Shown: positions 16,183 through 24,134 of the stretch, one piece after another | How the letters are laid out: every line of letters begins with the position of its first letter | Position numbering within the stretch: position 1 is the first letter of the stretch | DNA from: Spirochaetaceae bacterium | Lineage (GTDB): Bacteria; Spirochaetota; Spirochaetia; Treponematales; Treponemataceae | Assembly (NCBI GenBank): GCA_017416145.1 | Contig: JAFQDD010000023.1 | Coordinates: 62,001-126,000, forward strand | Length of the DNA stretch: 64,000 nt | Direction of reading: 5' to 3' | Notes under the pieces: generated by a model | Database searches by the model: none | Seen by the model: only the letters and a program-made list of their open reading frames with translations | Told to the model about the DNA's origin: nothing | Position numbers and translations under genes: made by a program

Positions 16183-17847
16183 CTATTTCATATTAATAAT
16201 AGAAGCATCATAATCACTTGGTGGCACAAATCCCATCAAGTTCATCAATGTTGATGGCCAGCTACTAATTCCAAGCCCTTCGTTCAACTTGTTTGTATCA
16301 TATTCCCCTTTGTATTCTGGGTCGTAGATAATTCCTGGAACTGGGTTTAAGCTGTGGGATGTTTTTGCTTTTGGTTCGCCGTCGCCACCTTTTTTAACGC
16401 TGCCGTCCTTACCGTGTTCGTACATGTCGTCAGAGTTTCCGTGGTCTGCTGTTAAACAAAGGATTCCGCCAGCTTCTTCAACTGCTGCCTTTAATCGACC
16501 AAGTTGCAAGTCCATTCCTTCCATAGAACAAACTACAGCGTTGAAAACACCTGTGTGTCCAACCATGTCCCCATTTGGATAGTTCAAACGGATGTGGTCA
16601 TATTTTCCAGACTTAATTGCTTCAATAACTTTGTCTGTAATTTCAGCACACTTCATCCATGGGCGCTGTTCAAATGGAACTACATCAGATGGAACTTCAA
16701 CGTAATCTTCCAATTTTTCGTCGAATTTACCTTGTTTGTTTCCGTTGAAGAAGTATGTTACGTGTCCGTATTTTTGAGTTTCAGAAATTGCCAAAATGCG
16801 TACGCCAGATTTTGTCAAATATTCACCCATTGTTCTGTCAATGCTTGGTGGATTTACAAGATATTGAGCAGGTACGTGAGCATCCCCGTCATATTCCATC
16901 ATTCCAGCGTATTCAACAGATGGAACTCGTTTTCTATCAAAATATGGGAAATCTGCACTAGCTGGAGTTTCAAATGCAGCTGTCATTTCCAAAGCACGGT
17001 CTCCACGGAAGTTAAAGTAAATTACGCTGTCTCCGTCTTCAATTGTACCAACAGCCTTTCCGTTTTCTGCAATAACAAATTCGTGCATATCTTGATCCAA
17101 AAGCCCAGCATTTTCAGCACGATAAACTTCAATAGCTTCTGTAGCACTTGCAAATTGACGACCTTCACCCAAAACATGAGCTTTCCAACCGCGGTCAACC
17201 ATTGACCAATCAGCATTGTAGCGGTCCATTGTCATATACATACGACCACCACCAGAAGCGATACGATAATCACAACTGTCAAAACCTGCCAAATATTCTT
17301 CAAGTGGGCTAATGTAATTCAAAGCAGAAGTTGGGTCAACATCACGACCGTCAAGCAAAGCATGAACACGGAGCTTTTTAATTCCGTCTTTGTTAGCCTG
17401 AGCAATCATAGCTTTTAAGTGATCAATGTGAGAGTGAACATTTCCGTCAGAAACAAGCCCGATAAAATGTAAGCAAGAATTTTTATCCATTACATTTTTG
17501 CTCAATTTTTGCCAAGTAGCGTCTGTGAACATTTTTCCGCTAGAAATAGATTCACCAACAAGTTTAGCCCCCTGAGCAAAAACGCGACCACAACCAATAG
17601 CGTTGTGACCTACTTCAGAGTTACCCATGTCGTCATCACTTGGAAGCCCAACAGCAGTTCCGTGAGCTTTTAATTTTGTATTAGGACAATTTGCTGTAAA
17701 CCAGTCCAAATATTTCATTTTAGAAGCACGAACAGCATCGCCTTCTTCGTATTTTCCATAACCAACACCGTCCATAATAACCAAAACAACAGGTCCGCGG
17801 CGTCCCTTCCAATTAGGATTTTTTTCCAAAGCTTTAACTTCTGCCAT
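16183..17847 (-). CDS. gpmI: 2,3-bisphosphoglycerate-independent phosphoglycerate mutase
   Basis: A 554-aa alkaline-phosphatase-superfamily enzyme that interconverts 3- and 2-phosphoglycerate in glycolysis. VLVIMDGVGYG near the N-terminus holds the first metal aspartate, DDMGNSEVGHNAIG contains the serine nucleophile, and CLTADHGNSDDM near residue 470 supplies the other metal ligands. TGAGGTAAATAT precedes the ATG. Its own terminator follows. The last third of the gene is duplicated as the pseudogene at 11411-12011, but this copy is complete and should be the functional enzyme. Confidence 0.97.
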   Translation of the reverse strand: MAEVKALEKNPNWKGRRGPVVLVIMDGVGYGKYEEGDAVRASKMKYLDWFTANCPNTKLKAHGTAVGLPSDDDMGNSEVGHNAIGCGRVFAQGAKLVGESISSGKMFTDATWQKLSKNVMDKNSCLHFIGLVSDGNVHSHIDHLKAMIAQANKDGIKKLRVHALLDGRDVDPTSALNYISPLEEYLAGFDSCDYRIASGGGRMYMTMDRYNADWSMVDRGWKAHVLGEGRQFASATEAIEVYRAENAGLLDQDMHEFVIAENGKAVGTIEDGDSVIYFNFRGDRALEMTAAFETPASADFPYFDRKRVPSVEYAGMMEYDGDAHVPAQYLVNPPSIDRTMGEYLTKSGVRILAISETQKYGHVTYFFNGNKQGKFDEKLEDYVEVPSDVVPFEQRPWMKCAEITDKVIEAIKSGKYDHIRLNYPNGDMVGHTGVFNAVVCSMEGMDLQLGRLKAAVEEAGGILCLTADHGNSDDMYEHGKDGSVKKGGDGEPKAKTSHSLNPVPGIIYDPEYKGEYDTNKLNEGLGISSWPSTLMNLMGFVPPSDYDASIINMK

Positions 17848-17890
17848 ATATTTACCTCATTAAAAAAATTACAAATTTTTAGGATTTTTT

Positions 17891-18016
17891 GGAGGTTCCC
17901 GCCTCACAAACTCCGTTTGCTCGTCGGTCGGGCTTTGCGCACTTCGCTAACGCTCATCCTCCTCGGCGTCACGAGTGCCGCCTGCGGTGGACTAAAGGTG
18001 CTCCAATCCCTAACCC
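17891..18016. repeat. GC-rich structured repeat, copy C, in the gpmI upstream region
   Basis: A sharply GC-rich block in an AT-rich spacer: GGAGGTTCCCGCC, then GGTCGGGCTTTGCGC, ending GCTCCAATCCCTAACCCA. The general plan (GGxGxTTCCC start, GGGCTTT middle, CAATCCCTAAC end) matches copies B (12012) and D (57791). The rest of 17848-18127 holds the gpmI leader and a terminator; no gene is seen. Confidence 0.65.
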
Positions 18017-18065
18017 ATTTTATCCATAAATAATATACAAAATTTTATCGTCTTTTACAATGGAT

Positions 18066-18112
18066 AAAAAAAGAGCCACTTCTAGAAATCATCTAAAAGT
18101 AGCTCATTGTTT
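18066..18112 (-). terminator. Intrinsic terminator after the LysM protein gene
   Basis: On the minus strand GAGCTACTTTTAGA pairs with TCTAGAAGTGGCTC and is followed by TTTTTTT. Confidence 0.88.
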
Positions 18113-18127
18113 TTAGTTTATCAAACC

Positions 18128-18826
18128 TTATTTATTTGGATTGTAAGCATCGTAGGATTTTTTGCTATCGTAAGTACCTTCACGATATTCACCTGTGATA
18201 CTTGGGATTTCCATTTTCATACCAGGATAAATCAAATCAGGATTTGAAGGATCTTTCATTTGATTTTTGTTTGCTTGGTACAAGTTTTCCCAAAGAGTTG
18301 GATTGTTGTATACATAAGGACGACCAGAAATATTCCAGTAACAATCTTTTGATTCAGCCCAAGGTTTTACAACGTAATATTGTGGAAGTGGTGTTACTTC
18401 TTTGATTCCAGCAAGATATTTTAGTGATTCTTTTGCAAAAACAGTTGCACTAGCATAATCTTCTTTGTCAAAAGCAGCAACAGCGGCATCTAAAGCAGCC
18501 TTTCCAGCTGTATAAGTCATTGGATAATAAATATCTCCGTGAACTTTTTCAGACCAAGCAAGTTGATTTTGAGCGTATTTAATTTGCTTAGTTGCCTCAG
18601 CCTTTGCAAGCATTGTATTTACGTATTGTTCAGAAAGTTTTGAATTTTCTTCAGCAAGTAAAGAATATTCCACAGCTAAATCGTATTCACCATTATCAAA
18701 AGCAACTTCAGCTTTTTTGTTGTAATCATCTGCTAACTTTTGATAAGGATTGTTTGTGTAACTAGCAGAAAAAGCAGAAGCGACAAGACTCAATAAAATA
18801 AACACAGATAAAATTGATTTTTTCAT
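18128..18826 (-). CDS. Exported LysM-domain protein
   Basis: 232 aa with a signal peptide (MKKSILSVFILLSLVASAFS, cleavage after AFSA). A helical, tetratricopeptide-like middle (about 25-135; repeated xxDYxxAxxxAxxS patterns) leads to a C-terminal LysM domain (about 150-212: YVVKPW..., ending YPGMKMEIPS) expected to bind peptidoglycan in the periplasm. The ATG overlaps the last base of the upstream lipoprotein stop (TAATG), so the two proteins are made together and probably form a cell-wall-linked pair. Its exact role is not known. Confidence 0.88.
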   Translation of the reverse strand: MKKSILSVFILLSLVASAFSASYTNNPYQKLADDYNKKAEVAFDNGEYDLAVEYSLLAEENSKLSEQYVNTMLAKAEATKQIKYAQNQLAWSEKVHGDIYYPMTYTAGKAALDAAVAAFDKEDYASATVFAKESLKYLAGIKEVTPLPQYYVVKPWAESKDCYWNISGRPYVYNNPTLWENLYQANKNQMKDPSNPDLIYPGMKMEIPSITGEYREGTYDSKKSYDAYNPNK

Positions 18827-19773
18827 TATTCAGCCTCTCCTTCTTCTGTAATTGGTGCGATTTCATCAGCCTCCAAAGCATAAGCAGCAGCAGCTTCTGC
18901 CCTTGCCTTTGCTTCAGCTATAGCTTTTTCTGCAGCAGCTCTTTTTTCTGCAACTGCTTCATAAACTAGTTGCATTGCAGCATCTGCTTTTTGGTAACCA
19001 TTATAAGCATTTTCCCATTCCATACGAGAAGCTGATGCGTCAGCGTTAAGCATTATATCGTTTGCAGCCTTATATTCTTCTTTTGCAGCTACAGAAGATT
19101 TTATTCCGTCAGCAGCTTTTTTTGTTACCATATAAGATTCTCTTGCTTCATTTGATAGTGTCTTAAATGCTTTTTCGATAACAGTATTGTAAAGCACAAC
19201 CATTTCCTCAGATTTTCCCAAGAAATAAGCACCCTCAATATTATCAAATGATTCAATAGTTCCAAATTCTCTTGCTATTGTATTTGCTTTTTCGTAATCT
19301 TCTGCATCATATTTTGCAAGTCCAAGTTTTTCAATTCTCTCTTGTGCTTTTGTAGCTATAGAAAGATTTTCAAAACACTTATACATATCTAAAAGATTTT
19401 GAGCTTTCGCTGTAAAATCAGCAGATGATTTTTCTTGTTCAAAAGTTGCATCAATAGAAGCAGCGAAAGCATCCATTGCTAAAAACTCTTCTGGGAAAAG
19501 CATCAAAGCACCAGCATCAACAGCTGCTTCTCGAGCTTTATAAACAGCATCTCTCAAAGCTGTGTTTTCTTCTGTAAAATCAGGAGCAGGTTCTGGTTCT
19601 GGAACTGGCTCTGGTTCCGGTGTTGGCTCAGGAATTGGTTCCGGTTCTGGAGTTGGTTCAACTGGAGCAACAACTTCTGGTTCCTCTGGGGTTTCTTCTG
19701 GTGTAGAACCACAAGATGCAAAAAGCATACAAAGGATACACAAGATTGAAAGCCAGAAATATCTTTTTTTCAT
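18826..19773 (-). CDS. Lipoprotein with Pro/Glu-rich spacer and helical domain
   Basis: 315 aa from the ATG at 19773, chosen because GGAGGAAAT lies directly in front; the six upstream codons overlap that site. The lipobox is LFASC at about residue 20. After the cysteine comes a Pro-Glu repeat spacer (about 30-65, PEPEP units) able to span the periplasm, then a long Ala/Glu-rich alpha-helical region ending in a KAIAEAKARAEAAAAY coiled coil. The gene heads an operon with the LysM protein. Together they look like a membrane-to-peptidoglycan tether; this is inferred from architecture. Confidence 0.88.
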   Translation of the reverse strand: MKKRYFWLSILCILCMLFASCGSTPEETPEEPEVVAPVEPTPEPEPIPEPTPEPEPVPEPEPAPDFTEENTALRDAVYKAREAAVDAGALMLFPEEFLAMDAFAASIDATFEQEKSSADFTAKAQNLLDMYKCFENLSIATKAQERIEKLGLAKYDAEDYEKANTIAREFGTIESFDNIEGAYFLGKSEEMVVLYNTVIEKAFKTLSNEARESYMVTKKAADGIKSSVAAKEEYKAANDIMLNADASASRMEWENAYNGYQKADAAMQLVYEAVAEKRAAAEKAIAEAKARAEAAAAYALEADEIAPITEEGEAE

Positions 19774-19953
19774 ATTTCCTCCAAAATACAATTTTTATAC
19801 AGTCAAAAATTATTTTCCTAAATATACTTTACACGAATTTTATGCAACTTTCAACTTTTAATTATCATTATAGCAAAGATTTTTGCTTTTTTTTCAAACT
19901 GAATGTATAATTTAAACAGAAAACAAAACTTGATTTCAAGGAGATGTTGCATT

Positions 19954-20196
19954 ATGGCATTTAACGATTCAGAATTTTCTTTTGAAATTATGGGAACACT
20001 TGGAACGCTCTCAACTAGCAAAGCAGGATGGACTACAGATTTAAAACTTGTTTCTTGGGGCGGTCGTCCACCAAAATACGACATCAGAAGTTGGTCTCCA
20101 GATGCAAAGAAAATGGGAAAAGGTATCACTCTTTCAACAGAAGAATTAATCGCACTAAAAAACCTTCTTGCTTCTATTGAAATCCCAGAAAACTGA
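19954..20196 (+). CDS. YdbC/PC4-like single-stranded nucleic-acid-binding protein
   Basis: 80 aa starting MAFNDSEFSFEIMGTLG, with AAGGAGATGTTGC as ribosome-binding site; the open frame extends upstream but without support. FSFEIMGTLGTLSTSKAGWTTDLKLVSWGGRPPKYDIRSW and the C-terminal helix GITLSTEELIALKNLL match the YdbC branch of the PC4 coactivator family, small dimers that bind single-stranded DNA. It stands alone and ends two bases before the converging holA gene. Family call from memory of the conserved WGGRPPKYDIR block. Confidence 0.82.
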   Translation: MAFNDSEFSFEIMGTLGTLSTSKAGWTTDLKLVSWGGRPPKYDIRSWSPDAKKMGKGITLSTEELIALKNLLASIEIPEN

Positions 20197-20198
20197 TT

Positions 20199-21224
20199 TT
20201 ACAAGGCTTCCATAGAATAATTTTCGATTTTTTCTCCCTTTTTGATGATAATCGAATAAATCATCAGTTCTAAAAGATTGTCCTCACAGTTGCTTCCAAG
20301 TTGTCTTAGTTGAATATCAGTATCAGCAAGAATACTTATAACTTTGTTAGTTTCTCGATAATTCCAGATTCTCGCTGCATTTTTGTACTGATTTTGTACT
20401 TTATTTGCAGCAAAACCATTTTTCTTTAAGTCTAAATCTCCTAACATTCCTTTTGAATTAAGCTCATGCCACAATTTTAACTTTCTAAAACACCAAGTCA
20501 AACCAGCAATGAACTGAATGCCGTTAGATTCTTTGGAATTTCTAATTTTTTGTAAAATAGAAAGAGCATTATCCAATCGCACTGAAGATGGTTTTGTGTA
20601 ATCACAAACCGAATTAAACAAAGTAAATGGAGATTCTTCTCGATTGTGGGCTAAAATCTGCTCCACATCTTCTTCTGTAATTGTATGATTTTGGTCAAAA
20701 CAAACAAAAAACCGTGAACATTCATTTTTCAAAGCTTCTGTATTGTTTTCAACCATTTCCAAAATCACAGTAATAGCATCTTCTTGGATTTTAAAACCAT
20801 TTTGTTTGAAAAAATTTCTTAGCCATTCTTCTTTTTTATTTTCAAACATTTCCCAAAAAACTTGCTTATTTTCTTTTGGTATAAGGTTTTCCAGTTTTTT
20901 ATCAACAGAGGTTTCATCGCTTACCAAAAATAAAAAAACATCATCATAATTTTGAGATTTTATTCCAGCTATCCAATTTCGCAAAAGCTCAATATCATCC
21001 TTGTTTTTGATAAGTTCTGCATTTCTTAACACTACAAAACGAGCATCTGCAAAGAGATTGCCACCTTGCAAAATGGAAAGAACTTCTCCAAGAGAAACTT
21101 CATGAGCATATAAGAGATGATAATCTAATGTACCAAATTTCTTTTCGGCTGCAATTTTGTGTTTTTCGATAGCCTCATTTCTAAGACCAAATTCTGGACC
21201 AACATACAAATATACTGGAATCAT
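20199..21224 (-). CDS. holA: DNA polymerase III delta subunit (clamp loader)
   Basis: 341 aa, the expected size for HolA. The N-terminal YVGPEFGLRNEAI and the clamp-wrench region VVLRNAELI followed by ELLRNW fit the delta family; a Cys4 zinc is not expected in delta. The C-terminus (LTWCFRKLKLWHEL... QLRQLGSNCEDNLLELMI) is the collar domain. The subunit opens the beta clamp during loading. It starts 17 bases after the lexA stop, in the same direction with no terminator between, so it is very probably transcribed from the SOS-regulated lexA promoter. Confidence 0.9.
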   Translation of the reverse strand: MIPVYLYVGPEFGLRNEAIEKHKIAAEKKFGTLDYHLLYAHEVSLGEVLSILQGGNLFADARFVVLRNAELIKNKDDIELLRNWIAGIKSQNYDDVFLFLVSDETSVDKKLENLIPKENKQVFWEMFENKKEEWLRNFFKQNGFKIQEDAITVILEMVENNTEALKNECSRFFVCFDQNHTITEEDVEQILAHNREESPFTLFNSVCDYTKPSSVRLDNALSILQKIRNSKESNGIQFIAGLTWCFRKLKLWHELNSKGMLGDLDLKKNGFAANKVQNQYKNAARIWNYRETNKVISILADTDIQLRQLGSNCEDNLLELMIYSIIIKKGEKIENYSMEAL

Positions 21225-21241
21225 TCTCTTTCTCTAAGATT

Positions 21242-21853
21242 TTAATAATTTCTAAGAATATTTGATAAGATTCCAAGAATTTGAACTTCTTGGCTATATA
21301 TTGGCTTAAACTCAGGATTTTCTGGTTGCAAACGGATTCTAGTTGATTCTTTGAAAAATCGCTTTAATGTAACTGAATCTTCAATAAGGGCAACAACTAT
21401 ATCTCCGTCTTGGGCAGAATTACATTGTCGGATAATAGCAATATCACCGTCCAAAATCCCAGCATCCCTCATACTTGTTCCGCGAACGTGAAGAGCAAAA
21501 TGCTTTTGTCCATCTTTTACAAAATCCTGTGGCAAAACGATTGTATTTTCGTAATTTTCGTCACAAAACAAAGGTTTTCCAGCTGCAATAGTTCCCAGCA
21601 GAGGAATTTCCACAGTTGCAATTTTGCGAACTTCTGGGCGTGTTTCTTTTAAAACTCGCAAGGAACGAGAGCGTTTTTCAGATTGAGATAAATATCCTTT
21701 TTTTCGTAAAGCGGCAATATGATCTTGAATTGCCTTAATAGAAATAGAAAAATGCTCCGCAATTTCCCTAACAGAAGGAGGACATACGTTTTCCTCTGTG
21801 AAATCTTGAATAAAATGTAATACTTGTTGTTGTCTTGCTGTTAATTCTTTCAT
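21242..21853 (-). CDS. lexA: LexA SOS repressor
   Basis: 203 aa. Residues 1-65 form the winged helix (MKELTARQQQVLHFI... PPSVREIAEHF). The auto-cleavage bond is A91-G92 in GTIAAGKP, and the catalytic pair is S127 (RGTSMRDAG) and K164 (VTLKRFF). All key residues are present, so RecA-stimulated self-cleavage should work. A symmetric operator lies directly upstream, which supports autoregulation. The downstream holA is expected to share the transcript. Confidence 0.97.
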   Translation of the reverse strand: MKELTARQQQVLHFIQDFTEENVCPPSVREIAEHFSISIKAIQDHIAALRKKGYLSQSEKRSRSLRVLKETRPEVRKIATVEIPLLGTIAAGKPLFCDENYENTIVLPQDFVKDGQKHFALHVRGTSMRDAGILDGDIAIIRQCNSAQDGDIVVALIEDSVTLKRFFKESTRIRLQPENPEFKPIYSQEVQILGILSNILRNY

Positions 21854-21854
21854 A

Positions 21855-21887
21855 GATACTATACATAGTACAGTATACTATACATAA
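21855..21887 (-). promoter_or_regulatory. Candidate LexA operator
   Basis: TAGTA-CAGTA-TACTA (21866-21880) is a perfect inverted repeat with 5-bp arms, immediately upstream of the lexA ATG. The 11-mer TACTATACATA also occurs twice in direct orientation (21857-21867 and 21876-21886), so two overlapping repressor sites are possible. The sequence differs from the E. coli CTGT-N8-ACAG box and from the B. subtilis GAAC-N4-GTTC box. Assignment rests on position and symmetry. Confidence 0.6.
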
Positions 21888-21938
21888 ATACAAGTGATAA
21901 AAGCAAATTTTTTGAGATTTTAATTTAATATTTGTAAA

Positions 21939-22214
21939 TTATTCTTCTTCGAATTTATTTTCAAAAAGGTTGTAGATTGCATTCACAGCATCTTCTGCAT
22001 CGCTACCTTCTGCTTTTACAGTAAGAACAGTGTTGTAACCTGCTGCCATTGTAATTACACCCATAATTGATTTTGCGTTAATTACAGTTGAATCATTTTT
22101 TTCGATTAAAACTTCTGATGCAAATTTATTTGCAGTTTGTGCGATTAAAGCAGCTGGACGAGCGTGAATCCCCGCTCTGTTTTTTACAGTTACCATTTTA
22201 TGAGCTGATGCCAT
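21939..22214 (-). CDS. ptsH: Phosphocarrier protein HPr
   Basis: 91 aa from the ATG at 22214, chosen because GGGAGAAAAAAGGGAT precedes it; the six earlier codons lack a ribosome-binding site. GIHARPA contains the phosphorylated His (H17) and INAKSIMGV the regulatory Ser (S48) that HPr kinase modifies. It starts 32 bases after the hprK stop in the same direction. No EI or sugar permease gene is nearby, so in this genome HPr may act mainly as a regulator, as proposed for other spirochaetes with incomplete PTS. Confidence 0.96.
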   Translation of the reverse strand: MASAHKMVTVKNRAGIHARPAALIAQTANKFASEVLIEKNDSTVINAKSIMGVITMAAGYNTVLTVKAEGSDAEDAVNAIYNLFENKFEEE

Positions 22215-22246
22215 ATCCCTTTTTTCTCCCATTATAAATATATCAA

Positions 22247-23236
22247 TTAGTAAGAATCGTCGCCACTATAATATGCGTCTTTAGCAGCACCGTCTTCTAT
22301 CCATTTTAGCACATTTTGATTAAAATCTCTTGCAGAATTGTATCCCATTGATTTTAATCTTTCATTCATTGAAGCAGTTTCCACAATAATTGGAATATTT
22401 CGACCTGGTTTTACAGGAATTTCCAATATTGGAATATTTACCCCAAGAAGTTCTATAGTCGTTTGATTTGTTCCTAGTCGGTCGTAAACCTTGTTTGTAT
22501 CCCATTCTTCTAGTTTTACAACAAGTTGAACTTCCTTTTGTTCCAAAATTGCCCCAACTCCGTAAAGTTGCTCAATATTGATAATACCAAGACCTCTAAT
22601 TTCCATATGGTGGCTAATAATCTTATTTGCACCTTGCCCTAAAAGGGTATTTCCGTTTACACAGCGAAGTTCAACAATATCATCTGCCACCAAGCGATGT
22701 CCACGTTCGATTAATTCAAGGGCGGTTTCGCTTTTTCCAACCCCAGAATCCCCAGTAAGCAAAATCCCAACACCAAAAACTTCTACCAAAACTCCGTGCA
22801 TAGTTTGCTTTGGTGCAAAAATATTTGAAAACAAGCGCAATAAACGACTAGAAAATTCTGTTGATTCTAAATCTGTAGATAAGATTGGACAACCGGATTC
22901 TTCAGCAATTTTGCAAAATTCTTCAGGGACTTCTAAACTATGTGTAAAAATACAACAAGGAATCGGATAACTAAAAAGTTGTCTGATAGAGTCTGTGTTT
23001 CCGCTGTGAATTAGCTTATTTAAATAAGCAACTTCTCCACGACCAAAAACTTGAACTCGTTTAAAAGCAAAACTTTCAAAAAAACCTGATAAAGCAAGTC
23101 CAGGACGATTTATATCAGGAATTGTGATTTCCCGAACAAGACCTCTACGACCGTGTAAACATCGAAGATTAAGAGAATTGTGTCCTTTTAAGTCCAAGTC
23201 AAGCAATGCAAGAACTGAAAAATCTTTATCAGCCAT
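22247..23236 (-). CDS. hprK: HPr kinase/phosphorylase
   Basis: 329 aa. The N-terminal DRTGG-like domain (about 1-130) precedes the catalytic domain with Walker A GDSGVGKSE (162-170), the ADDIVEL acidic site (about 184-190) and the family signature EIRGLGIINIEQLYG. It phosphorylates HPr on serine with ATP or pyrophosphate and reverses the reaction with phosphate. It precedes ptsH in one transcript. The sequence is complete. Confidence 0.96.
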   Translation of the reverse strand: MADKDFSVLALLDLDLKGHNSLNLRCLHGRRGLVREITIPDINRPGLALSGFFESFAFKRVQVFGRGEVAYLNKLIHSGNTDSIRQLFSYPIPCCIFTHSLEVPEEFCKIAEESGCPILSTDLESTEFSSRLLRLFSNIFAPKQTMHGVLVEVFGVGILLTGDSGVGKSETALELIERGHRLVADDIVELRCVNGNTLLGQGANKIISHHMEIRGLGIINIEQLYGVGAILEQKEVQLVVKLEEWDTNKVYDRLGTNQTTIELLGVNIPILEIPVKPGRNIPIIVETASMNERLKSMGYNSARDFNQNVLKWIEDGAAKDAYYSGDDSY

Positions 23237-23280
23237 AATGAAAAATATACACGCATATTATGATTTTTGCAAGGATTTTA

Positions 23281-23613
23281 TTATATCTCGTTTTTTAATG
23301 CGTAAATCTCCCCAGAAATTTCAAATTGGTTTTTGCGTGTGGAAAAAATCTGAATATTATTTTCTTTTGCTATAGAAAGAAAATCCTCTGCAATTTCTCG
23401 ATTATTGCAAATAATAATTGCTGGGCTTTTTTTTAATGTTGCTATTGCCAATGTGTTTTTGTGGGCTTGAATGGTAATAATCAAAGATTTTTCTGGTGCA
23501 TTTGCCAAAATATCACTTAGTAAATCTGATGTGTAAAAATCTTCTATATTTGCTTCCACAATTTCTTGATGAGAAACCAATTTTAGTTTTTCCTGAATTT
23601 TGCTTAATTTCAT
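23281..23613 (-). CDS. DRTGG-domain-like small protein
   Basis: 110 aa resembling the regulatory DRTGG-type domain found alone next to HPr kinase genes in several spirochaetes and Firmicutes: MKLSKIQEKLKLV, then YTSDLLSDILANAPEKSLIITIQAHKN and a final IYALKNEI. No catalytic motif. It lies 44 bases upstream of hprK in the same direction and may be cotranscribed. The resemblance to the N-terminal domain of HprK suggests a sensing or scaffolding role; no ligand is known. Confidence 0.72.
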   Translation of the reverse strand: MKLSKIQEKLKLVSHQEIVEANIEDFYTSDLLSDILANAPEKSLIITIQAHKNTLAIATLKKSPAIIICNNREIAEDFLSIAKENNIQIFSTRKNQFEISGEIYALKNEI

Positions 23614-23662
23614 AACTTAATTATATCATAAAAAAATATTTTAAATTTATTTAAATTATCTA

Positions 23663-23767
23663 TTGACTTTATAATACTATTTTGCGTATATTATAAATAT
23701 AAAAATAATATTACGTTTTTGGTAACACTATTTTATTTATAAGGTGTTATATATTTTGTAACCAAAA
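23663..23767 (+). promoter_or_regulatory. Promoter and symmetric operator of the padR operon
   Basis: TTGACT (23663-23668) and TATATT (23687-23692) are spaced 18 bases apart. Downstream lie two nested inverted repeats: TTTTGGT (23717-23723) with ACCAAAA (23761-23767), and TAACAC (23723-23728) with GTGTTA (23744-23749). The symmetry and position between promoter and padR suggest autoregulation by PadR. Confidence 0.6.
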
Positions 23768-23801
23768 GTTTATTAAAACTTTCCATCAAAATGGAGGATA
23801 T

Positions 23802-24134
23802 ATGGTTTTTAATACGGGCACTGCTCTTTTAGATGCTGTTGTACTTTCTGTTGTGGCACAGGAAACAGAAGGAACTTACGGCTACAAAATCACGCAAGAT
23901 GTTCGAAAAATTATGGAAGTTTCTGAAAGTACTCTTTATCCAGTTTTGCGCAGACTTCAAAAAGATGCTTTTTTGGAAACTTACGATATGGAATATGCTG
24001 GTAGAAACAGACGATATTACAAGCTAACTTCCAACGGAATGATAAAGCTGGATGAATATCGAAAATCCTGGATTGATTACAAGCATACAATCGATGAAAT
24101 TTTACTAGGCACAAAAAGCCAAAACGAGGACTAA
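23802..24134 (+). CDS. PadR-family transcriptional regulator
   Basis: 110 aa, the short PadR class. The winged helix is clear: DAVVLSVVAQETEGTYGYKIT, then SESTLYPVLRRLQKDAFLET and the wing GRNRRYYKLTSNGMIKLDEYRKSW. AATGGAGGATAT precedes the ATG. The downstream HAAS/DUF4097 gene starts at the base after its stop, a common pairing in which PadR controls a membrane-stress gene. Nested inverted repeats upstream are probable PadR operators. Confidence 0.93.
   Translation: MVFNTGTALLDAVVLSVVAQETEGTYGYKITQDVRKIMEVSESTLYPVLRRLQKDAFLETYDMEYAGRNRRYYKLTSNGMIKLDEYRKSWIDYKHTIDEILLGTKSQNED

Noticed and set aside
16504-17205. Long open frame antisense to gpmI
   Set aside because: It mirrors the intact gpmI coding sequence and shows no family features.
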